From Eubacterium sp. (GTDB taxonomy: Bacteria; Bacillota; Clostridia; Lachnospirales; Lachnospiraceae), in NCBI GenBank assembly GCA_017616955.1, contig JAFZXD010000059.1, positions 1 to 6,559 of the forward strand: a stretch of DNA of 6,559 bases, read 5' to 3'. Shown here piece after piece: positions 1 through 6,458 of this stretch. The notes below the pieces were generated by a model, which did not search any database, was not told the origin of the DNA, and was given only the letters and a program-made list of their open reading frames with translations. Numbering within the stretch: the stretch's first letter is position 1; each line of letters begins with the position of its first letter. The translations under genes and the position numbers were made by a program.

Positions 1-692
1 ATGATGACGTGGATGTGGCTATGACCAGAGAAAACTTTGAAAAGTTCAGGAAGATTGCCGATAAAAAGCTTGGGAAAGATTTTAAGTATCTTGACTGTGG
101 AAGTCTGGGTGAGGATGCATTTCTGGATTTCTTATGCAGAGTCGTTTATATGAAAAGTGATGTTCAGGGAACGGCATTTGATAAGGTTGATGGAAGACTT
201 TACAAGGAATATGAGAATAAGCTTCCTATGGATATATATGTTCTTGATAATGCTTCGGATATAAAGGCATTTCATAAGCTGCATATGTTTCTGATAAGAG
301 CTGTTTACGGACTAGGTATGGGACACAGATCATATCTGAATAAAGCAGAATACAGTTCATCGGGATTTGTAACCCGAAAGGGTGTTGAGCTATTATCGCG
401 TATCGGAAGAAAGATATCACTTGATAGGATCATGAAACTGCATGACCGTGTAAGTATGATGTTTAATAAGAAAAAAACAAAGTCTTACTTTATGTCCAAC
501 GGATATCTTCCGTTTATTCATACAAAGTATCTGAGAAGATGGTTTGAAGGTACCAAAAGGATCAAACTGGGAGAGATATATGTGAATGCACCGACAAAGT
601 ACAGGTCGTATCTGAAGAGGGCATACTATGATTATTATCATCTACCACCTGTAGAGAAGAGAATTCCGGGACATATGAAACGTGAGAGGTAA
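1..692 (+). CDS. LicD-family phosphotransferase, 5' end cut by the window
   Basis: The reading frame is open to the left edge. The first full codons (from base 3) read DDVDVAMTRENFEKF, which matches the LicD core usually written as (W)DDDIDVAM.R.dYekF, so about 50-60 N-terminal residues should lie outside the window. The GTG at base 9 and the ATG at 21 fall inside this core and are not real starts. A middle segment (PMDIYVLDNAS) matches the LicD 'iDifpLD' stretch. The C-terminal LPPVEKRIPGH matches the family ending 'lPP.ekR..hH'. LicD enzymes transfer a phosphorylated group, classically phosphocholine from CDP-choline, onto a cell-surface glycan or teichoic acid at the cytoplasmic face. There is no membrane segment in the visible part. 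The next gene starts 4 bases after the stop, so the two are probably co-translated, and that gene ends in a CDP-donor-forming domain, which fits. The transferred group is unknown. Family call firm; substrate not. Confidence 0.86.
   Translation, partial: DDVDVAMTRENFEKFRKIADKKLGKDFKYLDCGSLGEDAFLDFLCRVVYMKSDVQGTAFDKVDGRLYKEYENKLPMDIYVLDNASDIKAFHKLHMFLIRAVYGLGMGHRSYLNKAEYSSSGFVTRKGVELLSRIGRKISLDRIMKLHDRVSMMFNKKKTKSYFMSNGYLPFIHTKYLRRWFEGTKRIKLGEIYVNAPTKYRSYLKRAYYDYYHLPPVEKRIPGHMKRER
684..689 (+). promoter_or_regulatory. Ribosome binding site for the five-domain gene; decides its start
   Basis: GAGAGG ends 7 bases before ATG 697 and lies within the last codons of the licD-like gene. It supports ATG 697 over the in-frame GTG at 682, which has no comparable Shine-Dalgarno sequence before it and would overlap the upstream gene by 11 bases. 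The site is an imperfect AGGAGG. Confidence 0.6.
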
Positions 693-696
693 GAGT

Positions 697-3600
697 ATGA
701 GTAACTACATGACTCCTCAAAGTCTTGATGAGATAGAAGAGCTTTTTTGCGATGAAAGTGTTAAAGTTATCAGTTTCGATATGTTCGATACACTGGTAAC
801 AAGATCGGTCGAAAGAGCCGGAGATGTCTTCAGACTTCTTGACAGATTTTATGCAGAATCGGGAGATAATGTTTCCGGATTTGAGAAGATCAGAACACAG
901 GCTGAGAGTTTTTTGAGAAGACAGATCACAGCTGATACAAGCGAAGATAAGACAGAGGATATAACTCTGGATGATATATATGACACACTTGAAGACCAAT
1001 TCTCGGTTGACCGAAGTGTTGCCGATCATCTGAAACAGAAAGAGTTTGAGTTGGAGATGAAACTGTCTGAACCTCGAAGAAGCGGGAAAAGACTTTGGGA
1101 AAAAGCTCTGAAATCCGGAAAAAAGGTTATAGTAACTTCAGATATGTATCTGACAGGCTCAAATCTTGCTGCGATACTTGAAAAAAACGGATATGGAACC
1201 GATATCAGGATATATGTTTCTTCGGATATAGGAAAGAGAAAGCTTACAGGAAATCTCTATAAATATATACTGAATGATATGGATATAGATGCATCTGAGA
1301 TGATCCATATCGGAGATAATCCGGAAAATGACTGCAGAGTAGCGGGAGAGATGGGGATAAGAGCGGTTTATCTGCCTTCTGCTTTGGACATATTTAAAAA
1401 ACATGGATGCTCGACTCAGGTTCAAAAGATATGCGCAGACCTTACTGACTGGGAGAAGGCCTCTTCATCGGTTGGTATAGGTATAGCTCGGCAAATGTCA
1501 GCAAATCTGTATTTTGATGATCCTTTCAGGAGATTTAACGATACTTCGGACTATAATGCCGATTCATATTTTGTAGGCTTTGCTGCTCTTGGAAATGAGG
1601 TCTTGTCTCTGGTGAGATGGTTGTCTGATTCGGTAAAAAGGGACGGTCTCAAAAAGCTGGTATTCCTTTCCAGGGATGGCTATCTTCCTAAGATGGTATA
1701 CGATAGATACAGAGTATATCATCCGGAACTGCCTGAATCCGGATACATATATACATCAAGACTCAGTCTTCTTCCTGCATTGCTTAAGAGTCCTGCAGAT
1801 TTTTTTAATCTGCCTACCGATCTGAATTATCAGACTCCGGAGAAGCTTCTCGGGCTTCTTTCATTCTGTGATGGAAAAGAGGGAGAGAGTTTATCTTCCG
1901 ATAAACACGGATTTAAAGAAGACGATATTCTGGATAGAGCGGGGTATCATAAGTTTATCAGGTTCTTCCTGGATAACAGATACAATAAAGATAAGCATGA
2001 CGAAGCAGTTAAACGTATAAAAACTTATCTTACCGAAAAGTCGGGTGTTGATTTTTCCGATAAAGTCGGAATATTCGATATGGGCTACAGCGGAAGGATT
2101 CCTGCTGCCATATACAGTGTTACGGGGGAGAAACCCTGTGTTTATTTCTTTCATACAGATCCTTCGGACCATAGTGAATATGAGAAACGCTTTGGATTCA
2201 GTATAAGAACGTTCTTTGATTTTAATCCATATATGGAGTCATCGCTCAGAGAGTACTCCTACCTTGAAGTTGCACCATCATGTACGGGATATGATAATAA
2301 CGGAGACCCTGTTTTCGATGTGGGACCGGCTGAGGGATATGCAAATGCAGCTCTCAAGATGCAGCAGGGGGCGCTTGATTTCGTTGACAAGTATCTTGAA
2401 TATTTTGGAGACTTTGAAGCTGAAAGTCGCTGCAGGTGTCATGACGGAGCCATGACTTATGAGGCATTTATCAGATATACATCAGATGCTGATAAGAAGA
2501 TATATGACGGAGTTCTTATTGATGATGAACTCTGGGGCGGAAGAAGAGATATAGACCTGAAATACTTAATGAATACCAGACTCGGTAAGATTCCGGGATA
2601 TGCCGGCGGAAAAAAATGTGTGAAACCGACGGATGGATTAAATGTCGAGGATTACTCGGAACTCAGAAGTTCGATTGTTAACTGGTATGATTTTCGTCCG
2701 GGTTTGGATATCCTTACTGTTGAATCAGATACGGATATTGCAGAACTTCTTGCTTCAGGTAAAAAGTATGACTATATCGTTGATACATGTGGCTACGGAA
2801 AAAGAAGTGTTGAGACTAATCGTCTGAAAGATTACAGAAATCTCATAAAAGACGAAGGTACGATTCTTTTTACTGTAGAGAATAGATTCGGATTAAAGTA
2901 CTTCTGCGGAGCGGCAGATCCTTATACGGGTATCTCGTATGATGGGGTCAACGGTTATCTTAAACTCTCTGATTCGGAAAGACAATCCGACAAAAGATGT
3001 TACAGCAGAAAAGAAGTATGCCATATGCTTTCTGAAGCCGGATTTGACACCTTTAAGTTCTTTTATCCGGTACCTGACAGCAGAATGCCTCAGATGATAT
3101 TTACAGATGATTATCAGGACGGTGTAAATGCCACTGAAAGACTGATCGACTATATATATTCGGATAATGCCATGATAGGTGTTCATCACAGAATACTTCC
3201 GGAGATGATAGGTTCGGGAGCGTTGGGATTCATGGCAGATTCTTTCCTGGTGGAGGCGACTGTATCCGGTGAACTTTCGGATATAAAATATGCTGTTCCG
3301 ACATCCGACAGAGGAAAATATGCGGGGATGTCTACTACCATCAGAGAAGATGACAGAGTTATAAAAAGACCTCTTTACAAAGAGGGTGAGGAATGTTTAA
3401 GAAAGCTAAATAATAACATGGATACACTTCGCAGAAGAGGTGTTCCGGTTATAGAAACCGAGCTTGGAGAAGATGAGATAGGTTTATACATTTCCATGCC
3501 TTATATCAGATATGAAGGGCTTAGCACTGCTCTTGAGGGAATGTCGGAAGAGAAGATTCTGAGCGTATTTGACAGGTTATATGAATATATAAATCTTGCA

Positions 3601-4455
3601 TCCGACAGGCTTCCTTCCGGAAATCTTGAGAGAGCATATATAGATATTGCTCCGTGCAATGCTTTTTATGACGAAGAAAAAGATGACATATTAATATATG
3701 ATCAGGAATTCGTTATGGAAGACTGTCCTGCAGAATATGCCATGTACAGGACAATCAGATATGCATTTCAGTCTATCAGGAATCTCAGAGAGAATTATTC
3801 TGTGGATAAGATGTACGATAGATACGGAATCGACAGAGAGATGAAAGAAGAGTTCTATAATAAGGAAGAGCAGTTTATAGAATCCGTAAGAAAGAAGAGC
3901 TGTTACGAAGAACTGTACAAGGTGGCTGTTCCGGATTATGACTCTATATACGATAGAATGCTTGAATTCACTCGTTTGAATGGCGGCGCGCATGTAAGTG
4001 ATGCCGGAAATGTACCAAAGAAGGAAAAAAAGAAATATAAAGTGGGATATGTTCCCGGTGTCTTTGATCTCTTTCACACAGGACATCTCAATCTGCTTAC
4101 CAAGTGTAAATCAAGATGTGAGCATCTGATAGTCGGAATACTTACTGATGAACTGGTGGAGTACTATAAAGGGAAACGTCCTATCATATCATATGAAGGC
4201 AGAGCTAAAGTAGTAGAGGCTCTAAAGGTTGTGGATGAGGTGATTCCGGTTGATTTTTCAAATACCGATAAGTTGGATGCCTGGAACCAGCTTCATTATG
4301 ACTGTCATTTTTCAGGTGACGATCATGTCGGACACTGGAACGATATTATGGAAGAACTTCGCAAGAGGGGATCGAACATGGAGTTTTTCCCGTATACTCA
4401 AGGTATAAGCAGCACTCAGATACGGACAGAGATTGGGAAAGGTACGGTTGAATAA
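697..4455 (+). CDS. Five-domain protein: HAD hydrolase, COG5610 region, methyltransferase-like, kinase-like, cytidylyltransferase
   Basis: 1252 residues from ATG 697 (1257 if GTG 682 is used). (1) About 20-230: HAD phosphatase-like domain with D28-M-F-D-T, T147-S148-D149, K180/K182 and G206-D207-N208...D212. (2) About 260-585: the region that follows HAD in COG5610-type proteins, with FLSRDGYLP (323-331), YTSRLS (352-357) and FDMGYSGRIP (460-469). (3) About 640-800: methyltransferase-like, with NWYDF (662-666) and ENRFGLKYFCG (728-738), but no glycine-rich SAM loop. (4) About 845-1080: choline-kinase/APH-like fold, with K890 in VIKRPL, D983...N988 (Brenner-type D-x4-N) and D1002-Q-E. The order methyltransferase then kinase recalls the O-antigen chain terminator WbdD. 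(5) 1113-1252: HxGH cytidylyltransferase with GVFDLFHTGH (1121-1130), SGDDH (1206-1210) and GISSTQIR (1236-1243), as in TagD/CCT/ECT. No signal peptide or membrane segment is seen, so it is probably cytoplasmic. It lies directly after a LicD-like gene and probably makes a CDP-activated group for it (inference). Domain calls 1, 2 and 5 are firm, 4 good, 3 as a fold only. Confidence 0.87.
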   Translation: MSNYMTPQSLDEIEELFCDESVKVISFDMFDTLVTRSVERAGDVFRLLDRFYAESGDNVSGFEKIRTQAESFLRRQITADTSEDKTEDITLDDIYDTLEDQFSVDRSVADHLKQKEFELEMKLSEPRRSGKRLWEKALKSGKKVIVTSDMYLTGSNLAAILEKNGYGTDIRIYVSSDIGKRKLTGNLYKYILNDMDIDASEMIHIGDNPENDCRVAGEMGIRAVYLPSALDIFKKHGCSTQVQKICADLTDWEKASSSVGIGIARQMSANLYFDDPFRRFNDTSDYNADSYFVGFAALGNEVLSLVRWLSDSVKRDGLKKLVFLSRDGYLPKMVYDRYRVYHPELPESGYIYTSRLSLLPALLKSPADFFNLPTDLNYQTPEKLLGLLSFCDGKEGESLSSDKHGFKEDDILDRAGYHKFIRFFLDNRYNKDKHDEAVKRIKTYLTEKSGVDFSDKVGIFDMGYSGRIPAAIYSVTGEKPCVYFFHTDPSDHSEYEKRFGFSIRTFFDFNPYMESSLREYSYLEVAPSCTGYDNNGDPVFDVGPAEGYANAALKMQQGALDFVDKYLEYFGDFEAESRCRCHDGAMTYEAFIRYTSDADKKIYDGVLIDDELWGGRRDIDLKYLMNTRLGKIPGYAGGKKCVKPTDGLNVEDYSELRSSIVNWYDFRPGLDILTVESDTDIAELLASGKKYDYIVDTCGYGKRSVETNRLKDYRNLIKDEGTILFTVENRFGLKYFCGAADPYTGISYDGVNGYLKLSDSERQSDKRCYSRKEVCHMLSEAGFDTFKFFYPVPDSRMPQMIFTDDYQDGVNATERLIDYIYSDNAMIGVHHRILPEMIGSGALGFMADSFLVEATVSGELSDIKYAVPTSDRGKYAGMSTTIREDDRVIKRPLYKEGEECLRKLNNNMDTLRRRGVPVIETELGEDEIGLYISMPYIRYEGLSTALEGMSEEKILSVFDRLYEYINLASDRLPSGNLERAYIDIAPCNAFYDEEKDDILIYDQEFVMEDCPAEYAMYRTIRYAFQSIRNLRENYSVDKMYDRYGIDREMKEEFYNKEEQFIESVRKKSCYEELYKVAVPDYDSIYDRMLEFTRLNGGAHVSDAGNVPKKEKKKYKVGYVPGVFDLFHTGHLNLLTKCKSRCEHLIVGILTDELVEYYKGKRPIISYEGRAKVVEALKVVDEVIPVDFSNTDKLDAWNQLHYDCHFSGDDHVGHWNDIMEELRKRGSNMEFFPYTQGISSTQIRTEIGKGTVE

Positions 4456-4477
4456 CCTTTTAAAAATATAGTATAAT
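4448..4477 (+). promoter_or_regulatory. Predicted sigma-A-type promoter for the sensor-cyclase/GH43 operon
   Basis: A -35-like TTGAAT (4448-4453, 4 of 6 consensus positions) is followed after 18 bases by a perfect -10 TATAAT (4472-4477). The -35 box overlaps the stop codon of the upstream gene. Transcription would start near 4484, giving a leader of about 50 bases. The region is AT-rich, so the -10 could arise by chance, but its place just before a new functional unit supports it. No G+C-rich hairpin with a T run is visible between the genes, so read-through from upstream is also possible. Confidence 0.6.
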
Positions 4478-4486
4478 ATATAGATG

Positions 4487-4502
4487 TAACTGTATACTGT
4501 TA
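4487..4502 (+). promoter_or_regulatory. Near-perfect 16-bp palindrome, candidate operator
   Basis: TAACTGTATACTGTTA pairs with itself at 14 of 16 positions; only the T/T pair at positions 5 and 12 fails. It sits at about +3 to +18 from the predicted transcription start, a usual place for a repressor site. It differs from the typical LacI-family operator, which has a central CG, so any binding protein is unknown. It is short and AT-rich and may be chance. Confidence 0.35.
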
Positions 4503-4525
4503 AACAGGATTTTTTACTTTGTTTT

Positions 4526-4530
4526 GGGGG
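4526..4530 (+). promoter_or_regulatory. Unusual G-run ribosome binding site of the sensor-cyclase gene
   Basis: The only purine-rich stretch before ATG 4535 is GGGGG, 4 bases upstream, within TTTTGGGGGTATT. It is not a good match to AGGAGG and the spacing is short, so translation may be weaker than for the GH43 gene downstream. The start itself is well supported, because the protein opens directly with the first strand of a periplasmic-binding-protein fold (KKKIAVFANGW). Confidence 0.45.
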
Positions 4531-4534
4531 TATT

Positions 4535-6439
4535 ATGAAGAAAAAAATAGCTGTATTTGCAAATGGGTGGAGTGACGAATATCTCGATTTCGCTTTGAAA
4601 GGTATACAAAAACGTGCTGAGGAAGACAATATAGATGTATTTATTTTTCTGATATATCCGACTTATGAGATGGAGGAACGGACCCTCAAGGCCGAACTGA
4701 ATATTCTTAACCTTCCGCAGCTTCAGAAATTTGATGGGGTTTTGCTTTTGGGAAATACTCTCACCGTAGGCGGTGAACTGGGTATTCTTCGCGAGAAAAT
4801 AGAAGATGCGAAGGTTCCGGCTGTATGTCTCGAATATGAGGTGGATGGCATAGATTGCATCAGAACCGAGAATACAAATGGTATGATAGAGCTTATGGAA
4901 CATATGATCACGGTTCATGGAGTAAAGGATATATATTGGGTGGGTGGTCCACGTGATAATCCTGAAAGCCAGATCCGTTATCAGGCTGTGATAGATACCA
5001 TGGAGAAGCATGGATTGAAAGTGGATCCTGATAGGTATCTGGATGGCCAATGGAGCTATTATACCGTTCAGGGACTTATGGCTGAACTGATTCCCAAGCT
5101 TGATAAACTTCCCGATGCCTTCATATGTGCTAATGATGTAATGGCTATGGGAGTATGTCTTGCTTTGGAGAAAGCGGGGATAAAAGTTCCGGAGGATGTT
5201 AAGGTTACAGGGTTTGATAATCTTCCGAGCGGTAATTATTTTTCTCCTATTTTATCTTCTGTTGACAGGGGATGGAAAGAGAGGAGTTATCAGGCTACGG
5301 AATACCTTATAGAACTTATGAAAGGAAAGCCCGGAGTTAAAGATACTGTTTATAATTCTCATTTTTTTGCAGGGGAAAGCTGTGGATGTAGTGTAGATGA
5401 GGAGAGATTAAAGATTCAGAGAGATGCCTGTCGAAAGACTTATAGTGTTCCGATTGAAAGAACCATATTTGATTGGCATCTTGTGGATATAGATGATTCG
5501 GTGGCTGGTGTCGGAGAAACGGATGATCTTCATGAGTCATTTGCGAAGCTTTGGGAGAGTAAACATGATTATGAAGGTGATGAATTCTATATCTGTCTGG
5601 ATCAGGCATTTATAGATTCTATAGAACAGGATTCTCAGCGCAGAACAGTAGGTTATAGTAAAAATGTAGATTTGATCTATGGTATGAAGAATGGCAAGAC
5701 TATTCCTCGCCGGACAATCCCAACCAAAGATATGGTTCCGGAGTATGATCCGGATTCGGACAAAACAGCGGTTTACCTGCTGGCCCCTCTTCATAGAAGC
5801 GGATACTGCGCAGGATATCTAGTTTTTAAGAATAATTATAAATTGATAAAGGATTATTATCTGAATTCATTTATCAGACATATTGCATCGGGACTTTCAA
5901 GAGGTCGCCAGAATATCAGGCTGGAAATCCTGAATAAGGTTCTGAACGATATATCCGTAAGGGATGAATTGTCAGGGCTGTATAACCGAATGGGTTATGA
6001 GAAGATTGCAATTCCTTATCTGGACAGTCTGAGGAGTGAAAAGAAGAAGTCAGTCATCATGGTTGTGGATATCAACCTGATGAAAGAGATAAATGACAAG
6101 TATGGACATCTGCAAGGGGATATGGCTATAAAGATAGTGGCAAATGCTATAAAAGAATCTATCCCTGAAGGATGGAAGGCTGTAAGATACGGTGGAGATG
6201 AGTTTGTAATAATAGGCGAGTATGGGCTCTCTGAGAACATGGAGGCTATCAAAGAGGATATCAATTCATATATTCATCATTACTGCAAAGAATTAAGTCT
6301 GCCTTTTTCAGTCAGTGTCAGTATAGGTTATGTAGTCATCAGTCCTGATAATGATCTTAGGAATGAAGAGTACTTCCGTATGGCTGATGAAGCTATGTAT
6401 GAGATGAAACAAAACCTTCATAAAAAAGATAAAGAATAA
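4535..6439 (+). CDS. Cytoplasmic LacI-type sugar-sensor diguanylate cyclase (PBP-like, middle domain, GGDEF)
   Basis: 634 residues. About 1-287 form a periplasmic-binding-protein-like domain as in LacI-family regulators: KKKIAVFANGW at the N-terminus, DAFICANDVMAMG (194-206), VTGFDNLPS (224-232) and the closing SCGC (282-285). The N-terminal helix-turn-helix of LacI regulators is absent, and there is no signal peptide or membrane helix, so this is a soluble cytoplasmic sensor. About 290-470 is a middle region I cannot assign; its end (YLLAPLHRSGYCAGYLVF, 414-431) recalls a GAF-like fold. About 475-630 is GGDEF: DELSGLYNR (477-485), D512...N520-D521...H525...D529, and an intact GGDEF at 553-557, so it should make c-di-GMP from two GTP. 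The usual inhibitory RxxD site is replaced by PEGW (544-547), so product inhibition is probably lost. There is no EAL domain. A GH43 gene follows after 19 bases, which suggests the ligand is a plant-polysaccharide sugar (inference). Confidence 0.93.
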   Translation: MKKKIAVFANGWSDEYLDFALKGIQKRAEEDNIDVFIFLIYPTYEMEERTLKAELNILNLPQLQKFDGVLLLGNTLTVGGELGILREKIEDAKVPAVCLEYEVDGIDCIRTENTNGMIELMEHMITVHGVKDIYWVGGPRDNPESQIRYQAVIDTMEKHGLKVDPDRYLDGQWSYYTVQGLMAELIPKLDKLPDAFICANDVMAMGVCLALEKAGIKVPEDVKVTGFDNLPSGNYFSPILSSVDRGWKERSYQATEYLIELMKGKPGVKDTVYNSHFFAGESCGCSVDEERLKIQRDACRKTYSVPIERTIFDWHLVDIDDSVAGVGETDDLHESFAKLWESKHDYEGDEFYICLDQAFIDSIEQDSQRRTVGYSKNVDLIYGMKNGKTIPRRTIPTKDMVPEYDPDSDKTAVYLLAPLHRSGYCAGYLVFKNNYKLIKDYYLNSFIRHIASGLSRGRQNIRLEILNKVLNDISVRDELSGLYNRMGYEKIAIPYLDSLRSEKKKSVIMVVDINLMKEINDKYGHLQGDMAIKIVANAIKESIPEGWKAVRYGGDEFVIIGEYGLSENMEAIKEDINSYIHHYCKELSLPFSVSVSIGYVVISPDNDLRNEEYFRMADEAMYEMKQNLHKKDKE

Positions 6440-6445
6440 GAAAAC

Positions 6446-6452
6446 AAGGAGA
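6446..6452 (+). promoter_or_regulatory. Strong ribosome binding site of the GH43 gene
   Basis: AAGGAGA lies 6 bases before ATG 6459, close to the ideal Shine-Dalgarno and spacing. It selects ATG 6459 over the ATG at 6454, which is followed at once by TAA and is only one base from the site. Confidence 0.85.
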
Positions 6453-6458
6453 CATGTA

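Noticed and set aside
9..23. GTG 9 or ATG 21 as the true start of the LicD-like protein
   Set aside because: Both lie within the conserved DDxD...M.R core, and the frame stays open to base 3, so the gene begins before the window.
682..696. GTG at 682 as the start of the five-domain gene
   Set aside because: It would add only five residues and overlap the licD-like gene. ATG 697 has a GAGAGG site at the right distance.
562..1029. Long minus-strand open frame of 155 codons, and others at 3691-4086 and 4514-5050
   Set aside because: They lie opposite well-supported coding regions, lack family-like sequence and good ribosome binding sites, and are low-complexity Ile/Ser/Tyr-rich shadows of AT-rich codons.
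4491..4498. TATACT at 4493-4498 as a second -10 box
   Set aside because: No acceptable -35 sequence lies 16-18 bases upstream, and it falls within the palindrome.
4456..4534. Riboswitch (including c-di-GMP type) or intrinsic terminator in the intergenic region
   Set aside because: The gap of 79 bases is too short and AT-rich. It shows no stable G+C hairpin with a T run and no recognisable riboswitch core.
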